From assembly GCF_000011205.1 (NCBI RefSeq), contig NC_003106.2:2184001-2248000 (forward strand): a stretch of 64,000 bases of DNA, given 5' to 3'. The DNA comes from Sulfurisphaera tokodaii str. 7 (GTDB lineage: Archaea > Thermoproteota > Thermoprotei_A > Sulfolobales > Sulfolobaceae). The position numbers and the translations under genes are program-made. A model generated the notes under the pieces. The model had not been told where the DNA came from and made no database searches. It worked only from the letters and a program-made list of their open reading frames with translations. Of the stretch, positions 19,491 through 30,521 are shown in pieces; the stretch's first letter is position 1, and each line of letters begins with the position of its first letter.

Positions 19491-20278
19491 TTATTTTAGT
19501 AAGAGTAATTTGTGTTATCATTAAGTTTTTCGAATAAGATATTTAGTAAGGTATAATCTAAATGAAATGTTGTGATTAATTTGCTATTTTCTTAATAATA
19601 CTATTTCATGATAGTGGTTTAAGGAAATTCTCTTACTATAGAAAGTTATAATATTTTTTCATGAACTAACGATACTTTGAATTTACTCCCTTACTTTATT
19701 TAGTTTATCACAAGAGATTTTTCAGTTAATAGGACAATATTTCTTACTTATGTTCAACGTCACGCAAAAATGTAACGATTTTCCTATAAACACCATCATG
19801 ACTTGAAGTTATAGTGATTTTTCTAAATTAATACTTCGGAGGGTATACTGTCCTCTAAGTCTGGGTAGAGTATAATGATGTTGATGGATTGATGAAGAAA
19901 CTCTATGATTTTTATAAAAATGAGTAATTTATTGTTAAATTCTACGAAATCCAAATTTTTAATTTTAATAATATTCCCAAATACGAAAGATAATGAAACG
20001 TAATGAATTGCCATAATATATTGTATGCTTTGATCAATAAGTTAATTTTGATTAGTGTTAGTAAAGCTTTTGGTTGTTATGGTATAGACTCTCCATATTT
20101 ATTACTTTATAATATCATAGGCCATTATCATATTAAGATCGCCGTGAAATAGGCACATTCCCCTCTAATTAATGATTTAATCCATAATATAAAGCGAACA
20201 TATTTGACATATTTAAGTTATTATAGACAAATACAGTTTTAGGAAAACTTTAAATTACCCCTCTTAGTATTATATAGT
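19491..20278. other. Gene-free stretch between slaB and tRNA-Gly
   Basis: I see no convincing gene. One short stretch (about 19875-19933 on the plus strand) reads like protein (a VDGLMKKLYDFYKNE-type end) but has no start and is broken upstream, so it may be the tail of a lost gene. A GC-richer patch near 20139-20166 has no guide-RNA boxes. A TATA-like box near 20249-20254 belongs to the tRNA. Confidence 0.45.
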
Positions 20279-20354
20279 GCGGCCGTCGTCTAGTCTGGAT
20301 TAGGACGCTGGCCTTCCAAGCCAGTAATCCCGGGTTCAAATCCCGGCGGCCGCA
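20279..20354 (+). tRNA. tRNA-Gly (anticodon TCC)
   Basis: It is a cloverleaf with acceptor GCGGCCG/CGGCCGC, anticodon stem CTGGC/GCCAG with loop CTTCCAA (anticodon TCC), T stem CCGGG/CCCGG, and discriminator A. There is no intron and no encoded CCA. A TTTAAA box about 27 bp upstream fits a Pol promoter. Confidence 0.95.
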
Positions 20355-21074
20355 CTTTAGTGTTACTAGATAAACTAACTAGAGTCTACTTTCTTTTTTA
20401 TCTTCTATAGTTAATTAATAAGAGTAATAAAAGGAAAAGTCAAACGTAATAATAAGGTATTTAATTTCCATTTAGTTGAGATAGTAATCTTTGTTAACTA
20501 CTAGATTGATAGTTAAGTTTATGATTATTTAGTTTTATCTAAAATTTTTTATTTATAAAATAGTTTCTGACATTCATTCTAAGCGTTAGTCGTTAAGCTA
20601 TTTCTACAAGGGCTTATAAAACTCTATTTTGCATATACTGTTTACAGAGATTTCTTATGTTTTTAATAAATACTAATGACGATACTGCTTGATATTTAAC
20701 AAAAACGAGATTTACTTCTATATTAACTTGCATTATTATTTTCTCTTTTATACTTGCTAAAATATCTAATTTTCTTCTTAAATACTCTAATCTACGTTAG
20801 ACTTAGTTAAAAATTTTTCCTCTTATTCTTTTGTTTAACAATTACATCCTTAATATGTAAACTTTTTAATATATTCTTTTGATATATGAACTGTTTATAT
20901 TTTCAATCATGGTTTAGCGTGTGTTGTTTAAATCATTGCATTTATTAGTTACTTTTTAGTAAAAGCTAAGTTTCAATATTTTACCTTTTATTACGTAATA
21001 TTAAACCTTAGTTTGACTAAATGTTCCTATAAACAAATATATAGTGTTTTAATATATTTAGATTCTGACCACCT
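20355..21074. other. Gene-free stretch before the glutamate synthase operon
   Basis: These 720 bp are AT-rich without an open frame, guide RNA or repeat I can name. The last ~30 bp hold a TATA-like box (about 21048-21057), which places transcription start at the TTG start codon of the next gene. Confidence 0.5.
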
Positions 21075-23213
21075 TTGCTTATCATTAAGCAATATTTACC
21101 GATACCGAAGCAAACAGATAACGAGTTTTGGACTGTAGAGAGGATTGAGCATATTCGTCAATTGGCTTTAACCGGTAAGCCAAGTAAAATTTTTCCTAAA
21201 TGGAACTCTTTAAGGATTCTTGATAGAGTTCGTTTTAAAAAAGAGGATTCTAAAATTAGTGATACTCCAAAAGCTAGGACTTTTACTAAACTAGCTGGTA
21301 TAGAAATGTCTGCTCCACTCTATTTGGGAGATATGTCTTATGGTGCTTTAAGCGGTAATCCTAATATAATAATAGCGAGAGCTGCGGATTTAACGGGAAC
21401 TTTAGCTGGTACTGGTGAGGGGGGTTTACATCCGGAAGTTGCTAAATCTAAGAGGATTTTTGTTCAATGGGCTTCAGCCCGTTTTGGTGTTGATTTTGAT
21501 GTTTTAATGCATGGAGCTGGAATTGTTATTAAGATTGGACAAGGTGCTAAGCCAGGTATTGGTGGTCATTTACCCGGGAGTAAAGTTACCGAACCCATTT
21601 CTCTTACTAGACGAATACCAGTTGGTATTGATGCTATTTCTCCAGCCCCCCATCATGATATTTATTCTATTGAGGATTTGGGTCAAAGGATTGAAGCTTT
21701 GAAGGAAGCTACTGGTAAGCCTGTCTTTGTTAAGGTTGCTGCTACTAACTATATTCCTTATATAGTGTCTGGAATTGCAAGGATGGGTGCAGATGGTGTT
21801 ATAATTGATGGTCATGGTGCTGGTACTGGTGCTACTCCCATTGTTATAAGGGATAATGTTGGCATTCCGATCGAGTTAGCAGTAGCTTCAGCTGATAAGG
21901 TTTTGCGTGAACAAGGTATGAGGGATAACTTTTATATTATTGCAGCAGGTAGGGTTGCTGATGCTACTGATGCAGCTAAGTTAATTGCTTTAGGGGCGGA
22001 TGTTGTTAGTGTAGGTACGGGGGCTTTGATTGCAATGGGTTGTGTTATGGTTCATAAGTGTCATATTGGTTCTTGTCCAACAGCTCTAACGAATAAGATT
22101 GACGGTAGTAGGATGGTCGACATAGATTTTGGACTTAAAGTCTTAGTTAACTATATTCATGGCTTTTCTCTCGAACTAGCTAACATTCTGGATAATTTGG
22201 GTCTCTCAAGCATAGATGAACTTAAGGGAAGGAGGGATCTGTTAGTAGGTAAGGGTTTATCCAGGGAGACTTTGTCTGTCTTAGGTATTGAGGGAGAAGA
22301 GGAAGAATTGCCACCTAAGCTTGGCGAGTTATGGTCTAGGAGGAGAAAAGTGTATTTACATGAGTTAATCAATAAGGGCGACCCCGTGATTACCAGTATG
22401 GGTAGTACTGCACCCCCAGACGTTGAAAAACCCGCAAGGATTGTGGATTGGTTAAGAAGTGATGGTGCTCAAGTTACTAGACCTTCAATCGATCCTTATA
22501 GAGAAGATATTGATACGAGCTTTTATTTAGCTGGTGGAAGGATTTATCTCTCTTTACCAGTAATTTTTGATATTATTGATGCACCAGAAGATGAGAGAAA
22601 TGCTCTACAGTGGGCTTCTTTGGCTTTAAGTTCTGCTGTATTTACTGATGTTACTCCAAGATATTATGAAGATATTTCGATAAGTCATGATGGTAAGGGT
22701 ATAATTAAATGGAGTAAGAATTATGAGAGTGGTAGTTATATCTTATTGCCGAGTAATGAGGAGGCTCTTGAGGAAGTTGTAGAATTGAAGGGTATACCAG
22801 GTTTTATTATTGATGAGGATTTAGGTAATGAAGATCTTGAGGTCGTTATTTCAGAGATAGACACTAAGTTAAAGAGAATGGGAATAAGGAAGAAATTTGA
22901 TTTAATTGCAAAGTCTTCTAGGATAAGGGATTCGGGGGACGTTTTTAAGTTTGTTGCCTTAGGTGCAGATTCTGTTATAATATCTTATAAAGTGTTTGAA
23001 GTCGCTTTAGGAGAAGGAAGCAGAAGTGACTTGAAGAGTAAGGCATTTAATTTAATTTCTGGTTTTAAGAAAGAGATCGCTTTGTTAGCTGGCGCTGCTG
23101 GCGTTTACTCTGTTCAATCTACTTTAACCGGAAATAGAGAACTTTTAAGAGCAATAAATTTGAATTCTTATCTTTTACAAAAGCTTAGGGTTAAGGTGGC
23201 TGGTTCTCTATGA
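21075..23213 (+). CDS. gltB: Glutamate synthase, FMN/Fe-S synthase subunit
   Basis: A 712-residue protein. Residues about 60-430 are the FMN-binding alpha/beta barrel of glutamate synthase ([34 protein letters not shown], then [11 protein letters not shown]), and near 325-340 it has the C-x5-C-x4-C cluster motif ([13 protein letters not shown]) for the 3Fe-4S centre. Residues about 430-712 include a PSIDPYRE segment like the central domain that in bacterial GltB precedes the FMN domain. The order here would therefore be swapped. It overlaps the next gene by 4 bp (ATGA). The start is TTG at 21075, leaderless by TATA position. The electron donor is probably ferredoxin, since no NADPH subunit is nearby. 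Confidence 0.9.
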   Translation: MLIIKQYLPIPKQTDNEFWTVERIEHIRQLALTGKPSKIFPKWNSLRILDRVRFKKEDSKISDTPKARTFTKLAGIEMSAPLYLGDMSYGALSGNPNIIIARAADLTGTLAGTGEGGLHPEVAKSKRIFVQWASARFGVDFDVLMHGAGIVIKIGQGAKPGIGGHLPGSKVTEPISLTRRIPVGIDAISPAPHHDIYSIEDLGQRIEALKEATGKPVFVKVAATNYIPYIVSGIARMGADGVIIDGHGAGTGATPIVIRDNVGIPIELAVASADKVLREQGMRDNFYIIAAGRVADATDAAKLIALGADVVSVGTGALIAMGCVMVHKCHIGSCPTALTNKIDGSRMVDIDFGLKVLVNYIHGFSLELANILDNLGLSSIDELKGRRDLLVGKGLSRETLSVLGIEGEEEELPPKLGELWSRRRKVYLHELINKGDPVITSMGSTAPPDVEKPARIVDWLRSDGAQVTRPSIDPYREDIDTSFYLAGGRIYLSLPVIFDIIDAPEDERNALQWASLALSSAVFTDVTPRYYEDISISHDGKGIIKWSKNYESGSYILLPSNEEALEEVVELKGIPGFIIDEDLGNEDLEVVISEIDTKLKRMGIRKKFDLIAKSSRIRDSGDVFKFVALGADSVIISYKVFEVALGEGSRSDLKSKAFNLISGFKKEIALLAGAAGVYSVQSTLTGNRELLRAINLNSYLLQKLRVKVAGSL

Positions 23214-25180
23214 TTCACCCATCTGGTTGTGGTGTTTTAGGTATATTAAGAAAAAAGAGTGCAAATAAGATTTCCGGTGAGATGGTAGTTAGGGGGATTG
23301 AGAGAGTAAGGTATAGGGGAAGTGATAGAGGTGCCGGTTTTGCCGTTTTTGATAAAGATAAAGGGAACAGATATGTTATTAAGGTCTTTTATGAAGGCGA
23401 TCCCACTACAGTAAAAAACATTATGGAATCCCACGGTATTAGGGTTGATAAATATGAGTTAGAATACATTGATTCTGATATCTGTGATTGTAAGTTTTAT
23501 ATTACTCTTGATAATTTACCTCTTGGTAAGAAGGCTTTTAGGAACATTAATGAGATTATCTGGTCTCAGAAGAAGGGAAGGCTATATAGTTTTGGTACTT
23601 CTCTTCAGGTTTTTAAAGGCGTTGGTTATCCAAAGGATGTAGCACAGTTATATAAGGTTGAGGAATATGAAGGTGATTTATGGTTAGCTCATACTAGACA
23701 GCCTACAAATTCACCTGGACATTATCCTTACTGGTCTCATCCTTTCTCAACATTTAATATTGCTATTGTTCATAATGGCGATGTTAGTTCCTTTGGTGCT
23801 AATTTAGAATATCTACTCGAGAGGAATTGGGAAGGGTTTGTAGGGACCGACAGTGAGGTTATTGCTTTTCTCTTTGAAGAGTTAATCTCTGAAGGCTTCA
23901 GCGTAGAAGAGGCTGTAAAGATTATTGTTAATCCCTCAAGGCGTTTTTCTGCTTTTCCTAAGGAATTAGATTATTACTATAGAAACGCTAGACTTGATGG
24001 TCCATTTACTGCTGTAATTGGTTATGATTCTGGCGATGATCTGTATTTAATTGCGTTAGCAGATAGATCGAAGTTTAGGCCAGCAATTATTGGCGAGGAC
24101 GAGAATTTCTATTATGTTGCAAGTGAGGAGAACGAAATTAGGGAGATTAGTCCTAATGCTAGGGTATGGACTTTGAAGCCTGGTTCATATTTTATAGCAT
24201 CATTAAATAAGGGTGTGATAAGTTACGGTAGGGATGAAGTTGAATTAAAGAGTTTTTCATCACCACCCATTTTCGCTCCTAAAGTATATGACATAGACGC
24301 TAGGAACGTTAGCTATAAAGAGTTAAATGAGTTAATTGTCCATGAAGTGAAGAAGGGGAAGAAGGAGGTAACTGTTGCTAATGTTATGGGCCATCGTTAT
24401 ATAGGTATTAATTTTAAACGTTTTGGTGTTAGTGGTATTAGGGTTAACCTATACGGTGTTGTTGGTAATTCAATGGCTAATTTGAATGAGGATAACTATT
24501 TCTATGTTTACGGTAATGTTGCTGATGATTGCTGTGATACTATGCACGGAGGTAAGGTTGTTATTTATGGAGATGCTAGGGATGTTCTAGCACAGACTTT
24601 TCAGAACGGTAAGATATTTGTTAAGGGCAATGCTGGAAATAGGGTCGGTATACAGATGAGGGAATATAAGGATAGGAGACCTTATCTTGTAATAGGTGGA
24701 ATGGTTGACGATTATTTAGGTGAGTATATGGCTGGTGGTGTTATTGTTGTTTTGGGTACTACTGTTAGCCACGAGCCTGTAGGTAATTTTGTTGGTTCTG
24801 GTATGGTTGGTGGAAGAATTTATATAAGAGGAAAGGTTTCACTATCTAAAATTGGTTTACAACCTCCAAAGATAGAAATAATGAGGTTTCTGAAGGCATT
24901 ACTTCTTGAGGGTTTGATAGATGAAAGATCTTATGATGAATTAAGAGATAAAGAGTACATTGAGATTATGGATAAACTTGAAGGTAAAGCTAAGGAATAT
25001 GCTAAGAGATTATTTGAAGAAAAAGTAGGAATTCCGAAGGTTGAATATAGGGAATTAACTGAAGAAGAGTTTAAGGAGTTATATCCCGTCATGAGAGAGT
25101 ATAGTTCTGATATGGGTAAAGACTATACTGAGTTATTAAAGGAGAGGTTCACAGTAATTTCGGCAAGAGGTAAGCTCTAG
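23210..25180 (+). CDS. Glutamate synthase, glutamine amidotransferase and GXGXG-domain subunit
   Basis: A 656-residue partner of the preceding gene. Residues about 7-360 are a class II glutamine amidotransferase ([25 protein letters not shown]). Residues about 390-560 are the GXGXG beta-helix domain that ends bacterial GltB. The nucleophile is Cys7, not residue 2; no start codon stands directly before it, so a six-residue propeptide (MIHPSG) must be cleaved, as in bacterial glutamate synthases. The FMN domain that normally lies between these two parts is in the upstream gene. A tail of about 90 residues after the GXGXG domain is helical and of unknown role. Confidence 0.88.
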   Translation: MIHPSGCGVLGILRKKSANKISGEMVVRGIERVRYRGSDRGAGFAVFDKDKGNRYVIKVFYEGDPTTVKNIMESHGIRVDKYELEYIDSDICDCKFYITLDNLPLGKKAFRNINEIIWSQKKGRLYSFGTSLQVFKGVGYPKDVAQLYKVEEYEGDLWLAHTRQPTNSPGHYPYWSHPFSTFNIAIVHNGDVSSFGANLEYLLERNWEGFVGTDSEVIAFLFEELISEGFSVEEAVKIIVNPSRRFSAFPKELDYYYRNARLDGPFTAVIGYDSGDDLYLIALADRSKFRPAIIGEDENFYYVASEENEIREISPNARVWTLKPGSYFIASLNKGVISYGRDEVELKSFSSPPIFAPKVYDIDARNVSYKELNELIVHEVKKGKKEVTVANVMGHRYIGINFKRFGVSGIRVNLYGVVGNSMANLNEDNYFYVYGNVADDCCDTMHGGKVVIYGDARDVLAQTFQNGKIFVKGNAGNRVGIQMREYKDRRPYLVIGGMVDDYLGEYMAGGVIVVLGTTVSHEPVGNFVGSGMVGGRIYIRGKVSLSKIGLQPPKIEIMRFLKALLLEGLIDERSYDELRDKEYIEIMDKLEGKAKEYAKRLFEEKVGIPKVEYRELTEEEFKELYPVMREYSSDMGKDYTELLKERFTVISARGKL

Positions 25181-25231
25181 ATTCTTTTTAATTTTAGATT
25201 TTTATAATATGAAGTAGAGTAGTATTATGAG

Positions 25232-26053
25232 TTGTATTTTACTCGAGTTAGGGTAATAGGAGAGGGTGAAATAGCAAAGAATATTTCTTCCTTATTATCT
25301 AGTTTAGGTTACGAATTATCATCTGGTAAACCTAATTTATACATTATTGTAGGTGAAATGGAGAGAGCTTTGAAGTTTGTTAATAGAAAAGCTGGTGTGA
25401 TTTTTGTATCAGAAGATGGAGAATATGTAATACCGTTGAAGAGGGAAAGTAAAGGGGTTTCTTTTATTGCTTCTATCATATCTGATTTGTTAAACGCTAA
25501 TCTAATTTCAACCTCAAAGTTCTCTCAATTGGGTTTATATAGTGTTGAAGAATTTTCATGGGTTAATGCTCTTTATACTAGAAATAAAGAGGAAGTCAAG
25601 AAAGCCAATAAAAAGTTATTAGATAAGAAAAAATTGTATGTTTATTCTGATGGAGTTAGTCTAATGTTACCAGAAGGGTATATAAGGGTTCAGACTCCTT
25701 GTGAAGCTGATATAATTATAGGTGAAGGTAAATGTAATGGTGTTTTATTAAAGCCTATAAAAATGATTGTAGGCTTATACTATATTGAAAAAATTCCCTT
25801 TGAGGTCTTATTATATTCTGTAAAACTTACCATGAAAAGCTTATATGTAAATGAAAATAGGGTTGATGTTATCTTAACTCCGGTAAACGATAGAAATGTT
25901 AAGGAACTAAGTAGATTACTAAATGCTGAGTATATGGTAATTAATGCTGATAGCTGTGAAGAAATGTTATATAGTTATGGTGGTAGGATTTTACTTAAAG
26001 AAGTAAATAGGGCTTATGGGGTTATATCTTGCCTGGCTGGATTATATCTATGA
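25232..26053 (+). CDS. Divergent CbiG-like protein (cobalt-precorrin-5A hydrolase family)
   Basis: This 273-residue protein shows weak but ordered similarity to CbiG: IFVSEDGEYVIPL (about 72-84) where CbiG has VVDEDG-FVIPL, ISTSKFSQLGLYSVEE (about 105-120), VKKANKKLL (about 135-143), a VGLYYIEKIPFEVLL segment (about 188-202) in place of GIGCRRGT, and a final GVISCLAGL. The SGH-GGAN and GCRRG-type motifs are not kept, so it may no longer act as a hydrolase. It lies 51 bp after glutamate synthase and 0.5 kb before a BtuF-like corrinoid-binding protein. I infer a link to cobalamin; the assignment is tentative. Confidence 0.5.
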   Translation: MYFTRVRVIGEGEIAKNISSLLSSLGYELSSGKPNLYIIVGEMERALKFVNRKAGVIFVSEDGEYVIPLKRESKGVSFIASIISDLLNANLISTSKFSQLGLYSVEEFSWVNALYTRNKEEVKKANKKLLDKKKLYVYSDGVSLMLPEGYIRVQTPCEADIIIGEGKCNGVLLKPIKMIVGLYYIEKIPFEVLLYSVKLTMKSLYVNENRVDVILTPVNDRNVKELSRLLNAEYMVINADSCEEMLYSYGGRILLKEVNRAYGVISCLAGLYL

Positions 26054-26158
26054 AGATCATAGATTACTATTTTCAAAATATCTATTAGAATAGAAGTATC
26101 AATAAAGTCAAACTCTAACTCCTCATTATCTTTCTATAGCCTTCTTCTTTTTTCTTAA

Positions 26159-26338
26159 TTATTCGTCATTAATTATCTCCCTTAATCTTTTGATTCCATT
26201 TATTCTTCTATTATATTCATCTACTAATAACAAAAGGAATTCACTCCAACTTTTTTTCTTATACTTTCTAATTTCTCTTTGACTTTCTCTAATTAAGGAA
26301 TAGTGGTATATCTCTTGCTTATAAGAAATATTATATGG
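26159..26338 (-). pseudogene. Remnant of a small antitoxin-like gene
   Basis: An open frame of about 60 codons ends in a typical small-protein tail (SWSEFLLLVDEYNRRINGIK and onward to EIINDE). The composition resembles archaeal VapB/RHH-type antitoxin C-termini. It has no ATG, GTG or TTG start before an upstream in-frame stop, and no toxin gene is beside it. I read it as the 3' part of a decayed antitoxin gene, with low certainty. Confidence 0.3.
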
Positions 26339-26595
26339 CTAGAATTTAAAAGCACAGAGATTCAATGCTAGCGTTAGATAGAAATTTTACTACACTTTTT
26401 AGATTCTAATGGTCAAGTATTATTTAACTCATAGGTTACGAGCTTAGAAAAGTTCTCTATACCTGATTTAGCCTTGTCCTTTATAACTTAAAAAGAATCT
26501 ACATTACATTACTAGTTATCGAAATCTTAGCTAATCAATAATATTATTGACACATGTACAGTAACATTTTTTAAAACTCAATTAATTAATTCTTT

Positions 26596-27417
26596 GTGAA
26601 AATTTATAATGAAGTATTAGACGAGTATGTTGAAGTTCCTAGACCTATAAAGAAAATTGTCAGTCTAGATCCAGCTACTACTGAAACTTTATTTATGCTA
26701 GGTATAGGTGATCGGATTATTGCTACTGACGCCTTCAGTTATAGACCAGCTGAAGCTAAAAAAATACCAAAGATTGGCAGCTATACTCATGTAAACATAG
26801 AATTTTTAGAGAAAAATAAGCCTGATATAATTTTCTCTACTACTGGTGCTCAAAAGGATTTAACGAAGAAGCTAATAAACATGGGATATATAGTTTATCC
26901 TATTGGTGTTGCTACGTCTATCTCAAGGATTCTAAATAACATTATTATCATTGCTAACGTTATAGGAAGATTAGAAGAAGGTAGAATACTTTACTCATCT
27001 TTAATTAATGCTTTATCTTCCTTCCTTAGAAAAAGTGAAAAAAGGCCTAAAGTTTATTTGGAGTTTGATCTTGGGGGACCAATAACTGCAGGTTTTCCTA
27101 CTCATGTTAGTGATGCGATTTATCATGTAGGAGGAAAGAATATTTTCGATAATGTTGAAGACGCTTATTTTACTCCTTCTCCAAATGATATTATTTCACG
27201 CGAACCAGACGTAATAATTTATGAGCCTAAGCTATATAGAGATTATGAAGTTGATAGGTTTAAAAAGAGCTTAGAGGAAAGAGGTCTTTCTGCACTCTTA
27301 AATAAGCCAATTTTAGTTACAAAAGGTGATTTTTTAGCACATCAGGGACCTAGTTTTATAACTGAAGGTGTTAAATGGTTATTTTTTTCGCTTGAACCTT
27401 TTTTTGCTAAATATTGA
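26596..27417 (+). CDS. BtuF-like helical-backbone metal/corrinoid-binding protein without a signal peptide
   Basis: A 273-residue protein with the two-lobed fold of class III substrate-binding proteins: KKIVSLDPATTETLFMLGIGDRI-type N-terminal lobe (about residues 20-45), LEKNKPDIIFSTTG (about 70-84), a linking helix near 110-135, then FPTHVSDAIYHVGGKNIFD (about 172-190). BtuF-like proteins bind cobalamin or iron chelates outside the membrane, yet here there is no signal peptide or lipobox and no ABC transporter gene beside it. It may act in the cytoplasm, or the start may be missed. The start is GTG at 26596. Its 3' end overlaps the next gene on the other strand by 39 bp. Confidence 0.75.
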   Translation: MKIYNEVLDEYVEVPRPIKKIVSLDPATTETLFMLGIGDRIIATDAFSYRPAEAKKIPKIGSYTHVNIEFLEKNKPDIIFSTTGAQKDLTKKLINMGYIVYPIGVATSISRILNNIIIIANVIGRLEEGRILYSSLINALSSFLRKSEKRPKVYLEFDLGGPITAGFPTHVSDAIYHVGGKNIFDNVEDAYFTPSPNDIISREPDVIIYEPKLYRDYEVDRFKKSLEERGLSALLNKPILVTKGDFLAHQGPSFITEGVKWLFFSLEPFFAKY

Positions 27418-27900
27418 CGATATTACACCGTAACCTAGTGCTACTATTCCTAGTACTATGAAAAACTCGCTTACTGTTGTTATTATTCCTAGGGTTGAGT
27501 ATAAACTACTTACTTGTGTGTAGGGAAATACAGCATATCTGACTAGGACTTTCTGTGAAACATTAGTAGGATTATCTATTGTTATGAAGTATTTACCGGG
27601 GTAAACTTTTGATATAAGAACTTCTGAATTATTTGCGACTAATCCAGAAGAGTTAATTATTTGCAAATAAACAGTTGACGTATTTGATAAAAGATATATA
27701 GTATTGTTTACATTAGTTGTTGTTAGTTCTAATATTTTTATATTTGAGTTAGGATCAGCATTTACAATTTTATAATTGTTCTTGAGAGTTTGGTCAACAA
27801 TTTTATAATATGGTAAATAAAGAGGTGATAAAAGATATAGGGCAAGAAATATAATAATTAATACTGAACCAACTATAATAAATAAAGAGTTTTTACTCAT
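27379..27900 (-). CDS. Conserved membrane protein with two transmembrane helices
   Basis: I do not recognise this 173-residue protein. A membrane helix at about residues 6-28 and another at about 136-162 flank an outside domain of about 105 residues rich in Asn, Thr and sequons, and a basic KKRFKRKK tail faces the cytoplasm. This layout resembles small archaeal cell-surface or quinol-oxidase accessory proteins, but no motif allows a function. It is convergent with the BtuF-like gene and divergent from cimA, 61 bp away. Confidence 0.65.
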   Translation of the reverse strand: MSKNSLFIIVGSVLIIIFLALYLLSPLYLPYYKIVDQTLKNNYKIVNADPNSNIKILELTTTNVNNTIYLLSNTSTVYLQIINSSGLVANNSEVLISKVYPGKYFITIDNPTNVSQKVLVRYAVFPYTQVSSLYSTLGIITTVSEFFIVLGIVALGYGVISSIFSKKRFKRKK

Positions 27901-27961
27901 TCCAATTTAACTGTTAACTAAAAGCTTTTAAGTTTGTTCAAATACACTCTACCTATGTCCG

Positions 27962-29530
27962 GTGTTTACGAAATCTGTTGAGGTATTAGATACTACTTTA
28001 AGAGATGGTTCTCAATCAGCAAATGTTTCCTTTACTCTAAACGATAAAATAAGGGTTGCATTAGCGCTAGATGAATTAGGAGTTGATTATATAGAGGCTG
28101 GATGGCCTGGATCAAATCCTAAAGATGAGGAATTTTTCAAAGAGATTAAGAAATACTCCTTAGCACATGCTAGGATAGCGGCTTTTGGAAGTACTAGGAG
28201 GAAGGAATTTAATGCTAAAGAAGATCCCAATTTAAATGCTATAATAAAGTCCGATGTTGATGTTGCGGTATTATTCGGTAAATCATGGTTACTTCATGTA
28301 ACTGATGTGTTAAGAATAAAGCCTGAAGACAATTTGGAAATTGTATATGATAGTATAAGCTATTTGAAATCTCATGGTCTCAAGGTAATATTTGATGCTG
28401 AGCACTTTTATCAAGGTTTTAAGGATAATAGGGAATACGCGTTAAAGGTTCTGAAGACTGCTGAAGAAGCAAAAGTGGATGTTATCGCGTTAGCAGATAC
28501 TAACGGTGGAACTTTACCTCATGAAGTTTATGAGATAACTAAGGTAGTTGTGGGTGAGGTTAGAACTAAGATTGGATTACACATGCATAATGATTCCGGA
28601 TGTGCTGTGGCAAATTCTTTAATGGGTATTTTAGCTGGAGCAAGGCATGTTCAAGGTACTATAAATGGTATTGGAGAAAGAACTGGAAATGCAGATTTAA
28701 TTCAAATTATTCCAAACCTTGCATTGAAGATGGGATTCAATGTACTGAAAGGAAAAGAGAGTTTAAAGAAGTTAAGAGAAGTATCTAGGTTAGTTTATGA
28801 GTTAGCTGGATTGCATCCTAATCCTTATCAACCATATGTAGGTGATTTCGCGTTTACTCATAAAGCTGGTGTTCATGCAGATGCTGTAATGAAGGTTAGT
28901 AGGGCTTATGAGCATATAGACCCATCTCTAGTTGGAAATACTAGAAGGTTCGTTATATCAGAGTTATCTGGAACTTCTAACTTAGTGACATATTTAGAGA
29001 ATCTAGGATTAAAAGTAGATAAGAAGGATGAAAGATTAAAGAATGCGTTAAAGAAGATAAAGGAGCTTGAAAATAAGGGTTATAGTTTCGATTTGGCTCC
29101 TTCATCAGCAATATTAGTTGCTCTGAAAGAACTGGGAATATATGAAAAGAAAATTAATGTTGAGTATTGGAAAGTTATAAATGAAAGTGGTAACTTATCA
29201 ATTGCTGTAGTTAAAGTTAACGGGCAATTAGAGGTTTCAGAGGGAGTTGGTCCAGTAAATGCTGTAGATTTAGCTCTTAGGAAAGCATTACAAAAAGTAT
29301 ATCCAGAAATTTCTAACGTTAAATTAACTGACTATAGGGTCATTTTGCCTGGTGAAATAAAGAATACAGAAAGTGTAGTGAGAGTAACAATAGAGTTTAC
29401 TGATGGCAATGTAACATGGAAAACTGTTGGTGTTTCTAGTAGTGTGATTGAAGCTAGTATATTAGCGTTAATTGACGGTTTAGATTATTATCTTCAGTAC
29501 AAGAAGTTAAAAACCCTTAAGAATAATTAA
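27962..29530 (+). CDS. cimA: (R)-citramalate synthase / isopropylmalate synthase family
   Basis: A 522-residue DRE-TIM metallolyase. The N-terminal barrel has the DTTLRDGSQ motif (10-18), DYIEAGWPGS, the HMHND segment and the GERTGNAD region. The C-terminal part (about 375-510) is a LeuA-type regulatory dimer domain. The GWPGSNPKD sequence and overall form fit the citramalate synthase subfamily (TIGR00977-like), which condenses pyruvate and acetyl-CoA on the way to isoleucine. Distinguishing citramalate from isopropylmalate synthase by sequence alone is not certain. GTG at 27962 is the start. A prenyltransferase follows 4 bp after the stop. Confidence 0.83.
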   Translation: MFTKSVEVLDTTLRDGSQSANVSFTLNDKIRVALALDELGVDYIEAGWPGSNPKDEEFFKEIKKYSLAHARIAAFGSTRRKEFNAKEDPNLNAIIKSDVDVAVLFGKSWLLHVTDVLRIKPEDNLEIVYDSISYLKSHGLKVIFDAEHFYQGFKDNREYALKVLKTAEEAKVDVIALADTNGGTLPHEVYEITKVVVGEVRTKIGLHMHNDSGCAVANSLMGILAGARHVQGTINGIGERTGNADLIQIIPNLALKMGFNVLKGKESLKKLREVSRLVYELAGLHPNPYQPYVGDFAFTHKAGVHADAVMKVSRAYEHIDPSLVGNTRRFVISELSGTSNLVTYLENLGLKVDKKDERLKNALKKIKELENKGYSFDLAPSSAILVALKELGIYEKKINVEYWKVINESGNLSIAVVKVNGQLEVSEGVGPVNAVDLALRKALQKVYPEISNVKLTDYRVILPGEIKNTESVVRVTIEFTDGNVTWKTVGVSSSVIEASILALIDGLDYYLQYKKLKTLKNN

Positions 29531-29534
29531 TTCT

Positions 29535-30428
29535 ATGCAGTGGGATCCTGGAGGAGCGACAGAGAGTAAAAGTAAATTTTACATTTATTTAAGATTTCTC
29601 AGAATCGAGCAAACTTTCTTTAGTTTACCTATGGCTTACATGGGTGCTTTCGTAGCTATAAAGAAAATTCCTCCTATTTATATACTAGTTTTAATCTTCT
29701 TATCATTGTTCTTTTTAAGAACCGCTGGAATGACCAATGATAATCTTGCTGATAGGGAGATAGATGCTAAAAATCCTAGGACAAGGAGTAGGCCTTTGGT
29801 TACTGGGAAAATAAGTGTTAAGGAAGCTAAGATTATGATCATCTTATCGCTTATCGGCTTCTTTGTATCAGCATATTTTGTGAACTTCTATGCTTTAATT
29901 CTATCACCATTAGTTGCGTTAGTTGTAATGTCATATCCTTATATGAAAAGGTATACAGCATTCGCAAATTATCAGATTGCCACTGTTCAAGGATTAGCCG
30001 TATTTAGTGGAGCTGTAGCTTCGTTGGGATTATATGCGTCATCATTCTCTCAGCTTATAATTGGTATTCCATGGTTATTTGTAATTTCAACAATATTTTG
30101 GGCTGTAGGGTTTGATTTATATAACCATATACCGGACTCTGAGTTTGATAGACAAATGGGGTTACATAGTTTTGCTGTTCTTCTAGGAAATAAGGCTTTA
30201 AAATTTGCTGGTGTAAATCAAATACTTTCAGTAGTACTTGCTTTTGCTGGTGATTACTTTTATCAGCTCGGATATATAGGGTATTCAGCTACTGTCTTAC
30301 ATGGACTAATAATGGCTTACGCTTACTATTTAGCTAATAAGGGTGATTTCGGAAGAGCATTTTACTATAATATATATTCCTCTGTAGTTTTAGGAATAGG
30401 AGTAATACTAGCTGTTATTTTACATTAG
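29535..30428 (+). CDS. ubiA: UbiA-family membrane prenyltransferase
   Basis: A 297-residue integral membrane protein with about eight helices. The two Asp-rich motifs that bind prenyl diphosphate are present: NDNLADREID (about 72-81) and DLYNHIPDSEFD (about 194-205). The family transfers prenyl chains onto aromatic or other acceptors. In Sulfolobales a quinone (caldariellaquinone) ring or a lipid precursor is a plausible acceptor, but this is inference. It is 4 bp behind cimA and likely on the same mRNA, though the pathways are not obviously related. Confidence 0.8.
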   Translation: MQWDPGGATESKSKFYIYLRFLRIEQTFFSLPMAYMGAFVAIKKIPPIYILVLIFLSLFFLRTAGMTNDNLADREIDAKNPRTRSRPLVTGKISVKEAKIMIILSLIGFFVSAYFVNFYALILSPLVALVVMSYPYMKRYTAFANYQIATVQGLAVFSGAVASLGLYASSFSQLIIGIPWLFVISTIFWAVGFDLYNHIPDSEFDRQMGLHSFAVLLGNKALKFAGVNQILSVVLAFAGDYFYQLGYIGYSATVLHGLIMAYAYYLANKGDFGRAFYYNIYSSVVLGIGVILAVILH

Positions 30429-30521
30429 GGAAAACTCGTGAAGTTACGAGAAGAATTTCTTTTTAATGAAAGAAAATATACAGTGGTTTTAGTAATAAAA
30501 AATTAAAAATAGTGCTATAAG

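Noticed and set aside
19872-19908. ATGATG...TGATGA as a C/D RNA
   Set aside because: There is no CTGA at guide distance on either strand.
19823-20014. Minus-strand open frame of 63 codons
   Set aside because: The composition is that of random AT-rich DNA; the plus strand reads more like protein.
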